DNA of 64,000 nucleotides from Gemmatimonadota bacterium (GTDB lineage: Bacteria > Gemmatimonadota > Gemmatimonadetes > Longimicrobiales > Gaopeijiaceae), in NCBI GenBank assembly GCA_007125845.1, contig SLCK01000013.1, positions 44,160-108,159 of the forward strand. Direction: 5' to 3'. A model generated the notes under the pieces. That model was not told the DNA's origin and did not search any database. It worked only from the letters and a program-made list of their open reading frames with translations. The translations under genes and the position numbers were made by a program. Numbering within the stretch: position 1 is the stretch's first letter; each line of letters begins with the position of its first letter. This document shows positions 42,941-51,484 of this stretch, in pieces.

Positions 42941-43944
42941 GCCAGACCGAAGAGGGGCTTGCCACCGCTCTCGAGCAACTCGAAGCGCAGGGAGAAATCT
43001 TCTTTTCTCTCCTACCTCTTGTGATGGTCGCGGCGGTCGTCGTCGCCGTCTCGATTCTCGCGGCCTACGGGGTCGGACGCCTCCCCTTTCCCCCGAAGCG
43101 GATTCTGCCGCACCCCTTCGCACAGAACTTCGTCCGGCAGACGATTCGGGTCGTCATTGTCGTCGGAGGGCTTCTGCTCGCCCTGGACATCCTGGGAGCA
43201 ACCGCGCTCGTGGGAGCCCTCCTGGGCACGGCGGGTGTGGCTGGGCTGGCAGTAGGGTTCGCCTTCCGCGATATCATCGAGAACTATCTCGCGGGCGGGC
43301 TCCTCAGTCTCCGGCACCCCTTCGCGCCGAACGATCATGTGCAGCTCGACGGACACGAGGGCCGGGTGGTCCGACTCACCGGACGTGACACCGTGCTCAT
43401 GACGCTAGATGGGAACCACGTCCGCATCCCGAACGCGATGGTCTTCAAGAGCGTGGTCGTCAACTTCACCCGGAATCCGCTGAGGCGTTTCTTCTTTTCC
43501 GTGGGCGTGGGGCCGGAGGAGGATCTGTCGCGGGTTCGAAAGCGGGGCCTCGAGGCGCTCAACGGGGTACCGGGAATCCTCCTTGATCCGTCCCCCTCCG
43601 TCCGGATCCACGAGCTCGGGGACTCCGCGGTGGTGCTCCGGTTCTCCGGGTGGGTGAATCAAAGGGAGACCGACTTCGGGAAGGTCCGAAGCGAGGCGAT
43701 CCGGATCGTGAAGGAGGTGCTGGATCGGGAGGGAATCAGCATGCCCTCCCCCGAATACCGGGTGGTCCTCCCGCCGCAATCGGCAGACGAGGCCGCGCAG
43801 GTGGAGGACGGTCCGCGCCCGGGCCCCGAGGAAGGGCCCGAGCAGCTTCCCGACGTCGGTGTGGATCACTCCCTCGATGCGCAGATCGAGGAGGATCGGA
43901 GGCTGACCGGAGAGGAGGACCTCCTCTCATCCGGGTCCGGCTGA
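42937..43944 (+). CDS. MscS-family mechanosensitive channel
   Basis: Inner-membrane channel of 335 residues with a GTG start overlapping the thiI stop (GTGA, 42937-42940). Three membrane segments are present. The pore helix is Gly/Ala-rich (LVGALLGTAGVAGLAVGFAF), followed by the beta-domain FAPNDHVQLDGHEGRVVRLTGRDTVLM with IPNAMVFKSVVVNFTRNP, as in MscS/YnaI. The last 60 residues are a charged acidic tail not typical of E. coli MscS. It ends 27 bases from the convergent His-rich gene. Confidence 0.92.
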   Translation: MSQTEEGLATALEQLEAQGEIFFSLLPLVMVAAVVVAVSILAAYGVGRLPFPPKRILPHPFAQNFVRQTIRVVIVVGGLLLALDILGATALVGALLGTAGVAGLAVGFAFRDIIENYLAGGLLSLRHPFAPNDHVQLDGHEGRVVRLTGRDTVLMTLDGNHVRIPNAMVFKSVVVNFTRNPLRRFFFSVGVGPEEDLSRVRKRGLEALNGVPGILLDPSPSVRIHELGDSAVVLRFSGWVNQRETDFGKVRSEAIRIVKEVLDREGISMPSPEYRVVLPPQSADEAAQVEDGPRPGPEEGPEQLPDVGVDHSLDAQIEEDRRLTGEEDLLSSGSG

Positions 43945-43971
43945 CCCTCCCCGGGGCCGGTCGGCGTCCGA

Positions 43972-44640
43972 TCAGTCGATGCCTTCTCCGGCCGCCATGA
44001 AGCCCATGTGCTGATCCACATGCTGGAGCCCGCCTTCCCCTTCCCGCCACGATATCTGCCCGTCCCCGGTCGCGTCCCGACCGGCGATCAGCTCTCCGGC
44101 GTGGGACTCCAGCTCCTGCACGAGAGGCGCCGCCACCGCGGCCGATTCCGTGGCGAGAATCTCATCGATCAGAAGGATCATCTCCTCCGCGCGCTGGGCG
44201 ACGGTCCGGGCCGAGGCCGCGACGTGTTCGGCGTGCGTTTGGACGTTGTCGGAGGCTCCGTCGGAATCTGCGGCGAGCCCGATGTGTTGCGCGATTCCCT
44301 CGGCGGCGCGCCTCACGCCGAAGCCGTGCCCCGGTCCCCCGTCGATCCGCTCGGGATCGAGGCCGTGGAGCACGTGTTCGGCGTGCATCTTCATGGCGTC
44401 GAGGTCTTCGAGGTCTCGAGCGGCGAATCCGGCGTGTTGGATCGCGACCTCCGCTTCCGCCCACGCGGCGGGGAGAAGTCCCTCACCGTTTGGGGTCTGG
44501 CCGAAGCCGTCGAGCACGTGGCCAATGTGGGCGTGCGAAGGGTTGTCCTGCGCCTGGACTGGTCCGGGCGTAAACGCCAGCGCCAGACCCAGGGGTATCA
44601 GCACCAGGGTGTTCGTGGCTGTCCGACAGCGGTGCGGCAT
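43972..44640 (-). CDS. secreted His-rich helical protein with an EF-hand-like loop
   Basis: Protein of 222 residues with a signal peptide (TLVLIPLGLALAFTPGPVQAQ). The mature part repeats an H-x(2-3)-H rhythm: HAHIGHVLDGF, IQHAGFAA, MKMHAEHVLHGL, IAQHIGLAA, THAEHVAASA and HVDQHMGFM. Near the end DATGDGQISWREGEGG looks like a calcium-binding EF-hand loop. No named family recognised, though this layout seems to recur in related bacteria. Metal binding in the periplasm is inference. AGGAG six bases before ATG 44640 decides the start. The 216 bases up to the next gene show nothing clear. Confidence 0.65.
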   Translation of the reverse strand: MPHRCRTATNTLVLIPLGLALAFTPGPVQAQDNPSHAHIGHVLDGFGQTPNGEGLLPAAWAEAEVAIQHAGFAARDLEDLDAMKMHAEHVLHGLDPERIDGGPGHGFGVRRAAEGIAQHIGLAADSDGASDNVQTHAEHVAASARTVAQRAEEMILLIDEILATESAAVAAPLVQELESHAGELIAGRDATGDGQISWREGEGGLQHVDQHMGFMAAGEGID

Positions 44641-44856
44641 CGTCAACTCCTGTGGGATGGGGGAGACCGGAAGGCAACTTCGGAATCTTCTTCAAAATGA
44701 CACCCTCGGGTCTGCTGCGACAGCTTCTCGGCATCGGCCTGCCCCAGGAGAACACCCGATCGGGGAACCCGCGCCGGGAGAGATGTCTTTCACAGATAGT
44801 ACAGGGCGGTAGCAGGGAAGTCTGGCGACCGCCCGTCTCGATACTTCGATGAACCG

Positions 44857-46047
44857 ATGCGCAGAGAGTCTCCGATGTCACGATCTTGTCAGAAGACGTT
44901 GTTTGCGCCTCACGTTGGGACAGGGAGCCGAGTTGTACCCATCCTCGCGGTAGCGGCCGCATTCCTCCTCGTGTCCGCGTGCCGGGATGCTCCTACGTCG
45001 AGCACGGGGCCGGGAGGAGGGAATGGCGGAGGGGGAGCGTTCTGCTCGGTTCCGGAAGATCAACTCTTCGACGGAGGCCCCGGCAAGGACGGCATCCCCT
45101 CGCTCGATGACCCGCTGCTCGCCGGTGTCGGGGAGGCGGGTGCGGCGTACCTCAGCCCCGAGGATCGAGTCATCGGTGTGGCTCTCGGCGGCGAAGCCAT
45201 AGCGTTCCCCCATCGGCTGGGGTGGTGGCACGAGATCCTGAATGTGGACGTCGGGGGTGTGCCAGTGGCGATCACCTTCTGCCCACTGACCGGTTCGGGT
45301 CTCGCTTTCGATCGCTCGGTCGTCGACGGGGCGGAATTCGGGGTATCGGGCCTGCTTTTCCAGACGAACCTCATCATGTACGATCGGAGATCAGAGGAGT
45401 CGCTCTGGTTCCAGATGGCGCGCGGGGCCCGGTGCGGGGTTGAGGCGGGGACTCCGCTGGACATGGCGCCGTCGATGGACGTGACCTGGGAAGCGTGGAG
45501 TGAGCTCCATCCCAATACACGCGTGCCCGCCCACGCGCCGGAGGTGGGCCAGAGATTCGATGGCTACCGCTATCCGTACTGGACGGGGGCCAACGTCCGC
45601 TACGACGAGGAGGACAACCCGAGCCTGATGTTTCCGGTGAACGCTCCGGTGGACCAGACTCGCCCTCCGAAGGAGTTGGTCCTGGGAATCCCGAGGGGTC
45701 AGACCGCGGGTCTCGCCTTTCCCTTCGGTATTCTGGATGAGCTCGGAGAGTTGGGCGTGGCCCCATCCGCCGTCGACGGTGCGAGCGTCGCCGTGTTCTG
45801 GAGTCGCGAGGCGCAGGGAGCGGCGGCGTACTTCACTCGCCTCAACGACCGGGAGCTCACCTTTGCAGTGCAGGACGGCGCCTTCGTGGACGAGGAGACC
45901 GGGAGCGTCTGGAGCCTGGGCGGGGCGGCCAGCTCAGGTGAGCTGGAAGGAGAGCACCTCGAACCGGTGCCGGAGGCGTACGTGGCCTTCTGGTTCGCGT
46001 GGGCAGCATTCCAACCCAACACGAGCATCTGGGCGCCCGATCGCTAG
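44857..46047 (+). CDS. DUF3179 lipoprotein
   Basis: Protein of 396 residues. A basic leader and hydrophobic stretch end in AFLLVSACRDA, a lipobox, followed by a Gly/Asn-rich linker. The DUF3179 domain runs from about residue 75: DGIPSLDDP, YLSPEDRVIGVALGGEAIAFP, WHEILNVDVGGVPVAITFCPLTGSGLAFDR, and later LGIPRGQTAGLAFPF. The function of the family is unknown. ATG 44875 is a possible alternative start. It probably sits on the periplasmic face of the outer membrane. Confidence 0.85.
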   Translation: MRRESPMSRSCQKTLFAPHVGTGSRVVPILAVAAAFLLVSACRDAPTSSTGPGGGNGGGGAFCSVPEDQLFDGGPGKDGIPSLDDPLLAGVGEAGAAYLSPEDRVIGVALGGEAIAFPHRLGWWHEILNVDVGGVPVAITFCPLTGSGLAFDRSVVDGAEFGVSGLLFQTNLIMYDRRSEESLWFQMARGARCGVEAGTPLDMAPSMDVTWEAWSELHPNTRVPAHAPEVGQRFDGYRYPYWTGANVRYDEEDNPSLMFPVNAPVDQTRPPKELVLGIPRGQTAGLAFPFGILDELGELGVAPSAVDGASVAVFWSREAQGAAAYFTRLNDRELTFAVQDGAFVDEETGSVWSLGGAASSGELEGEHLEPVPEAYVAFWFAWAAFQPNTSIWAPDR

Positions 46048-46234
46048 TGTGGTGCGTCAGATTTTCGGCGAGGAACCGAGGGGCTCGGCGCGCCGGGGTG
46101 TGGGAAGGCGCGAGGCGGATCCTTCACGCGACTGAGGAGTTTGAGGCACCAACTCCGACACACTTCTTCGATGTGGGTCGGATTGGCCTCGTCCTTCCCC
46201 CAGCACCAGCGCCATCCCCCCAAGGAGCTTCACG

Positions 46235-46774
46235 ATGATCGTGTCCGGCCTGCGGAATCCCTCGCTCGTACCCGCCCTTGCCACCTGCGCCACTCTGGCA
46301 TTGGCGGCATGCGATTCGGGCGGCAGTACCGGTCCCGAGATCCCCGATCCGATTGATCCCGCGGACGCCGATTACGCCGAGTCGCTCGGCATCGACATCG
46401 ATGCGATGGAGTTCCTCCCGGAGGGAGTCTACTACCTCGACGAGGAAGTGGGAGAGGGGGACGAAGCCGGAGAGGCCGACCGGGTCGAGTTCCACTATGA
46501 GGCCTACTTGACGAACGGTGTTCGCTTCGATGCGAGCCGGGAAGTCGGGGACGGGTCTCCGGTGAACTTCGTTATCGCGGATGAGGACCCCTTCCAACGG
46601 GCGATCGACGGGGTGGACCTCGGGATGCGCGGAATGCAGGAGGGTGGGGTGAGGCTGCTGGTGATCCCCGCCGAGCTCGGCTACGGGCCTCAGCCCATCC
46701 AGGATGGAGGCGTGGTCATCGTTCCGCCGAACTCGATTCTCATCTTCCGGATCGAGCTCATTACGCTGAACTGA
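46235..46774 (+). CDS. FKBP-type peptidyl-prolyl isomerase lipoprotein
   Basis: Protein of 179 residues. The leader ends in ATLALAACDSGG (lipobox), then a Pro/Asp-rich linker. The FKBP domain has RVEFHYEAYLTNGVRFDASR, FQRAIDGVDLGMRGMQEGGVRLLVIPAELGYGPQ and ends VPPNSILIFRIELITLN, matching the FK506-binding fold. It probably helps fold envelope proteins. The 187 bases before it show no clear promoter; the convergent gap after it (83 bases) shows no strong terminator. Confidence 0.88.
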   Translation: MIVSGLRNPSLVPALATCATLALAACDSGGSTGPEIPDPIDPADADYAESLGIDIDAMEFLPEGVYYLDEEVGEGDEAGEADRVEFHYEAYLTNGVRFDASREVGDGSPVNFVIADEDPFQRAIDGVDLGMRGMQEGGVRLLVIPAELGYGPQPIQDGGVVIVPPNSILIFRIELITLN

Positions 46775-46857
46775 GCACTCGCGGGCACCTCCAGGGGATC
46801 TCCTCCCCGGACCCACAGTTCCGGAATTCAGGCCCGCGTCGGGTGCACGAAGCTCCG

Positions 46858-48192
46858 TCAGCGGGGCTCGCGGAAGAGTCGGTCGGCGAGCGTGTTCAGG
46901 AGCGGTGCCCCCACCGTGACAAGCGCCACGCCCACCCACTCGACTCCCGTCGGCCCCTCCTCACCGGCGTGGAGGCTCGCCACGGCGAAGCCCGGAACCA
47001 TGACCGGAAGGGAGTAGATTACCGACTGGCGCAGTCGCCCCATGGACTGATCGGTTGTTCCGGCCAGCCTCGCGGCGAGGCTGCCTCCGATTGCTGGGAG
47101 GAGAGCCACGGCCACACCGGTGCTCAGGAGAGGTGCCATCCCGCAGTGATCCTCTCCTCGGTAGATCCGGCGGTCATCCAGGTCCATACAGTGGCTCAGG
47201 AGTGCCATGCCGGCCGCCAGCCCGACCGCATTCCCGATGAAGGCCGAGGCATAGACCCTTGCCCAGGGATACGGCTCGTTCTCCTGCGACCAATCGAAGC
47301 GGACCTGCTCGGTGGCGAGCCTGCGCTCAGCCAGGGGGATCGCAGGTTGGCCCTCACTTCCGGCCCGGGTCGTCTCCAGGATCACCACGCCCCAGCCGGC
47401 GTTGGGGCCGAAACGCGCACCGGCCTCTGCGGGGGGGATGACCTGGATTCGTTCGAGCTCCGTGATCGAGAAGTACCCGAAGAAGTCGACGGCATTGGGG
47501 ACCGACGCGCCGTCCAGGAAGACCTGCGGAGGACGGCAAGGTCCGTCCCCGCGGCGCGCCCCTCGAAACTCCACGCAGACCTGGCCCCCGACCCCGGCAC
47601 CCTGTCGGAAATGGATGCCCGAGACTTCCCGTCGGAGAAAGTCTCCGAGATGGAGCCCGCTTCCCGCCGCCTCCTGAATCTGGGTCCGCGTGAGCACGTT
47701 TCTCGATGCCGGAGAGCTGCGGCCCTCGAACTCACGAGCGCTACGGCCGTCCACCACGAGAGGAGCCAGCTCGATCGTGTTCTGGGAGAGCGTGATGCGG
47801 ATCTCGGCCGTTCCGTCACCTTCCACCCGGATCGGGTGATGGTGAGTTCCGTACGTGAGGTGCTGAACCTGGACCAGGTAGGCCCCGTCGGGCACCCCGA
47901 CGACTTCGAATCGGCCTGCCCCATCCGTGACTCCCTGGAGGCCGACGTCCCCGATCCGGCTTCCGTCGGCCCACTGGATCTCCACGAAGGCGTCGACGAT
48001 CGGCTCGCCCTCCGCCTCGGTCACGATCTCGCCCGCGACCCCTCCAGGACCTTGTGCCAGAAGGCCGTGTGGCGTGCCGAGAGCCGACGCAGCGAGGACC
48101 GGTACCACGGCCGCGAGCACGGTCCGGCAGGCGAGGCGAGGGCGCCGCGTCAGCGCGTCACGCGAGTCCAATCGACAGGGTATCGTACGCAT
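46858..48192 (-). CDS. TonB-plug-like protein with CarboxypepD-regulatory domain and no beta-barrel
   Basis: Protein of 444 residues. After a signal peptide (TVLAAVVPVLAASALGTPHG) comes a carboxypeptidase-regulatory-like domain (GVAGEIVTEAEGEPIVDAFV through FEVVGVPDGAYLVQVQHL). A plug-like domain follows (VLTRTQIQEAAGSGLHLGDF, PPQVFLDGASVPN, ITELERIQVIPPAEAGARFG). Instead of a barrel, the last 130 residues hold three to four hydrophobic helices. ATG 48192 starts the signal peptide; 19 more codons upstream are not needed. Function unknown. Confidence 0.7.
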   Translation of the reverse strand: MRTIPCRLDSRDALTRRPRLACRTVLAAVVPVLAASALGTPHGLLAQGPGGVAGEIVTEAEGEPIVDAFVEIQWADGSRIGDVGLQGVTDGAGRFEVVGVPDGAYLVQVQHLTYGTHHHPIRVEGDGTAEIRITLSQNTIELAPLVVDGRSAREFEGRSSPASRNVLTRTQIQEAAGSGLHLGDFLRREVSGIHFRQGAGVGGQVCVEFRGARRGDGPCRPPQVFLDGASVPNAVDFFGYFSITELERIQVIPPAEAGARFGPNAGWGVVILETTRAGSEGQPAIPLAERRLATEQVRFDWSQENEPYPWARVYASAFIGNAVGLAAGMALLSHCMDLDDRRIYRGEDHCGMAPLLSTGVAVALLPAIGGSLAARLAGTTDQSMGRLRQSVIYSLPVMVPGFAVASLHAGEEGPTGVEWVGVALVTVGAPLLNTLADRLFREPR

Positions 48193-48309
48193 AGTTCTGG
48201 ACCGCGCGTGCAGTTGACTGAAACGGGGGCCGGTAGAAAACGCTACCACCTTGAAGTATATGGGCTGTAAGGTCGCATCGCCAGCCCGGAGGCCTTGCCG
48301 TGCTCCTCT

Positions 48310-49746
48310 TCAGGCCTCCTCCGGATCCCGGATCACGAGGAGCCGGATTTCGCTCATGTCGTCCATTGCGAATCGGATGCCTTCGCGGCCCAGACCGCTG
48401 TCCTTGACGCCCCCGTAAGGCATGTTGTCGACCCGGAACGAGGGCACATCGTTGATCACCACACCGCCGACCTCCAGACGATCCCACGCCCGGTGGACAC
48501 GGAGGAGGTCGCGCGTGAAGATGCCCGCCTGGAGGCCGTAGCGGCTGCGGTCGACTTCTTCAAGCGCCTCTTCGAAGTCACGGAAGGCCCGGACCGAGAT
48601 CACCGGTCCGAAGACCTCCTCGGATTCGAGAAGGCAACCCTGGGGCACGTTCTCGACGATGGTGGGCTCCACCATCACCCCATCTCGTCCTCCTCCGACC
48701 AGGATGCGGGCTCCGGCGTCTTCGGACTCCCGGATCCACGTCTCGATCCGCTCCGCGTCGGACTGGGAGATCACCGGTCCGACAAAGGTGTCTTCCTCCT
48801 TGGGGTCGCCCATTCGGAGGTCGCCGACCCGTTCCACGAGTCGATTCACCAGGTCTTCGTAGATCGCTTCGTGGACCAGGAGACGTTGCACGCTGATGCA
48901 ACTCTGTCCGGACTGGTAGAAGGCGCCGAAGACGATCCTCTCGGCGGCATCGTCCAGGTCGACTCCCTCATCCACGATGCACGCTGCATTGCCTCCAAGC
49001 TCGAGCGTCACCTTCTTCTTTCCGGCCTGCTCCTTGAGCATCCATCCCACTTGTCGGGAGCCGGTGAAGCTGAGCAGCTTGAGCCTGGGATCCATGGTGA
49101 AGGGCTCCGCGTCGGCGACTTGGCAAGGGAGCACGGAGAAAGCGCCTGGAGGGAGGTCCGTCTCGGCGAGGGTCTCTCCGATTATGAGTGCGCCGATGGG
49201 AGTCCGTTCCGCCGGCTTGAGCACGAAGGGACAACCCGCCGCGATCGCCGGAGCCACTTTGTGGGCCGCCAGGTTCAGAGGGAAGTTGAACGGGGTAATG
49301 AAAGAGCAGGCGCCTATGGGGTGGCGCCGCCACATGCCGAAGTAGCCACGGGCTCTTTCCGAGATTTCCAGGTTCATGACCTCACCGCCGAAACGGACCG
49401 CCTCTTCCGCGGCCACCCGAAAGGTGTCGATCAGCCGGCTCACTTCGCCACGGGCGTCGCGGATGGGCTTCCCCGCTTCCAGGCAGAGGAGCTCGGCCAG
49501 CTCCTCCTGTCGCTCGGTGAAGCGGGTGACGCAGTGCTGAAGAATGCCCTGTCGCTGGTAAGGCTTGAGCTCGGCCATCTTCCGGGTGGCGGCAGCGGCC
49601 GCCGCGATCCCCTCGTCGATTGCGTCGGGCCCGGCCTCCGACACCCGGGCGAAGACGTCGCCCGAGTACTTGTCCACCACCTCCAGGTCCTCATTCGCGT
49701 GCACCGCCCGGTTGGCGAGGTAGTACGGATAGCTCTTCACCGACAT
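48310..49746 (-). CDS. NAD(P)-dependent aldehyde dehydrogenase
   Basis: ALDH of 478 residues. Key sites are GACSFITPFNFPLNLAAHK, LLSFTGSRQVGW, LELGGNAACIV with the general base, GQSCISVQRL with the nucleophile Cys, and EEVFGPVISVRAF. The family resembles lactaldehyde/succinate-semialdehyde-like or non-phosphorylating ALDHs; the substrate is unclear. It follows the acetolactate synthase-like gene after 31 bases, so both may act on pyruvate-derived or aldehyde intermediates (inference). Confidence 0.9.
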   Translation of the reverse strand: MSVKSYPYYLANRAVHANEDLEVVDKYSGDVFARVSEAGPDAIDEGIAAAAAATRKMAELKPYQRQGILQHCVTRFTERQEELAELLCLEAGKPIRDARGEVSRLIDTFRVAAEEAVRFGGEVMNLEISERARGYFGMWRRHPIGACSFITPFNFPLNLAAHKVAPAIAAGCPFVLKPAERTPIGALIIGETLAETDLPPGAFSVLPCQVADAEPFTMDPRLKLLSFTGSRQVGWMLKEQAGKKKVTLELGGNAACIVDEGVDLDDAAERIVFGAFYQSGQSCISVQRLLVHEAIYEDLVNRLVERVGDLRMGDPKEEDTFVGPVISQSDAERIETWIRESEDAGARILVGGGRDGVMVEPTIVENVPQGCLLESEEVFGPVISVRAFRDFEEALEEVDRSRYGLQAGIFTRDLLRVHRAWDRLEVGGVVINDVPSFRVDNMPYGGVKDSGLGREGIRFAMDDMSEIRLLVIRDPEEA

Positions 49747-49777
49747 GTCTCATCCTCCTTGGGAAGTCGAGCCGGGA

Positions 49778-51418
49778 TCACAGCTCGCGGGCGAGGGCCG
49801 GGATCTCCTCGTGGAGCGTCCGGTGGTCGTCGCCGTAGTCGATCGGAACGTCCACCACTTTGACGCCGGGGACGTCCATCGCTTCCTCCATCACGGGGAC
49901 CAGCTCCTCCGCCGACTCGACTCGATACCCGGTTGCTCCGTAGGCCTGGGCATACGCCACGAAGTCGGGGTTTCCGTACCCGAGCCCGAAGTCCGGAAAC
50001 CCCATCTCCTCCTGCTTCCAGCGGATCATCCCGTAGGCGTCGTCCCGGAGGATCACCACCGTCAGGTCGAGCCCCAGCCGAACTGCGGTCTCGATTTCCT
50101 GCGAGTTCATCATGAACCCTCCGTCTCCGCAGACCGACACCACGGGGCGGTCCCGGTGGACGAGGCGGGTGGCGATGGCCGAGGGCAGGCCGGCTCCCAT
50201 GCTCGCCAGCGCGTTGTCCAGGAGCAGCGAGTTCGGTCCGAGCGCGGCGTAGTTCCGGGCGAACCAGATCTTGTACATCCCGTTGTCGAGGGTGAGGATG
50301 CCGTTGTCGGGGACGACCGTGCGCATGTCGCGAACGAGTCGTTCCGGCCGGATGGGGAAGTCAGGCGAAGCGGCCCTGGCGTCAAAATGGTCGGCCTGGG
50401 CCCGGCGGATGCCGTCGAGGTGATCGAACTGCCAGTGATCCTGCCGTTCGAGCCCCTGCATGAGGGCCTCGATCGAGAACGCGATGTCGCCCACGACTTC
50501 GACCTGGGGAAAGTACACCGGATCCACCTTGGCCGTATTGAAATCAACGTGGATCACGCGGACCTTTCCGTCCTTCATGAAAAAGGGAGGCTTCTCAACG
50601 ACGTTGTGGCCCACGTTCAGGATGACGTCGGCCGCTTCGACGGCCCGGTGCACGAAGTCGCCGGAGCTCAGCGCGGCTGTGCCCACATACGCTGGATCGC
50701 GCTCATCGACCACACCCTTCCCCATCTGGGTCGTGATGAAGGGGAGTCCGTACTCGGTGATCAGCCTCGACAGGGCCGAGCAGGTCTGGGTTCGATTCGC
50801 CCCGCTCGCCAGGACGATGAGAGGTCGCTTGGCCTCCTCGAGCAACTCCCGCGCGGCCTCGATCGACGTCGCGTCGGCCACCGGCCGGCGGACGCGGCTG
50901 GCCTCCAGCGGCTGAGCGGACGATTCCTCCTGAAGGATGTCTTCGGGAACCTCGAGATGGGTGGCCCCGGGCAATTCCTCGGCCGAGAGGCGGAACACTT
51001 CCCGGACCCGTGCAGGGATGTACGATGCGCTGACGACCTGCTTCGTGTACTTCGTGATGGGGGCCATCATGTCGACCACGTCGATGATCTGGAAGGCTCC
51101 CTGCTTGGATGAGCGGATTGGCTTCTGACCGGTGACCATGACCATCGGCATGGCGCCCAATTGGGCGTAAGCCGATGCCGTCACCAGATTGGTCGCTCCG
51201 GGGCCGAGGGTGGAGAGGCAGACCCCGGGCACGCCGGTCAGACGGCCGTAGGTGGCCGCCATGAAACCCGCTGACTGCTCGTGGCGGGTCACAACCAGTT
51301 GGATCGTGGACTCGCGAATCGACTCCAGGAGGTCGAGGTTTTCCTCACCGGGAACGGCGAAGACGTATTCGACGCCCTCCTTTTCCAGGCAGCGCACGAA
51401 GAGGTCGGATGCCTTCAT
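49778..51418 (-). CDS. acetolactate synthase-like ThDP enzyme (catabolic AlsS type)
   Basis: Thiamine-diphosphate enzyme of 546 residues. The N-terminal EGVEYVFAVPGEENLDLLES and VVTRHEQSAGFMAATYGRLT contain the catalytic Glu (ENLDLL/RHEQ regions). The ThDP/Mg motif is SVCGDGGFMMNSQEIETAVR with LTVVILRDDAYGMIRWKQ. ATHLEVPEDILQEE resembles AlsS-type catabolic synthases over FAD-rich biosynthetic IlvB. No small regulatory subunit (ilvN) is adjacent. Related decarboxylases are possible alternatives. It lies 66 bases after the amidohydrolase. Confidence 0.85.
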   Translation of the reverse strand: MKASDLFVRCLEKEGVEYVFAVPGEENLDLLESIRESTIQLVVTRHEQSAGFMAATYGRLTGVPGVCLSTLGPGATNLVTASAYAQLGAMPMVMVTGQKPIRSSKQGAFQIIDVVDMMAPITKYTKQVVSASYIPARVREVFRLSAEELPGATHLEVPEDILQEESSAQPLEASRVRRPVADATSIEAARELLEEAKRPLIVLASGANRTQTCSALSRLITEYGLPFITTQMGKGVVDERDPAYVGTAALSSGDFVHRAVEAADVILNVGHNVVEKPPFFMKDGKVRVIHVDFNTAKVDPVYFPQVEVVGDIAFSIEALMQGLERQDHWQFDHLDGIRRAQADHFDARAASPDFPIRPERLVRDMRTVVPDNGILTLDNGMYKIWFARNYAALGPNSLLLDNALASMGAGLPSAIATRLVHRDRPVVSVCGDGGFMMNSQEIETAVRLGLDLTVVILRDDAYGMIRWKQEEMGFPDFGLGYGNPDFVAYAQAYGATGYRVESAEELVPVMEEAMDVPGVKVVDVPIDYGDDHRTLHEEIPALAREL

Positions 51419-51484
51419 CGACGTGGGGTCTCCGGTCTCGAGTTCTAGGGTTTGTGGTCGTGTCGACGCATCGGGATCGGCCCG

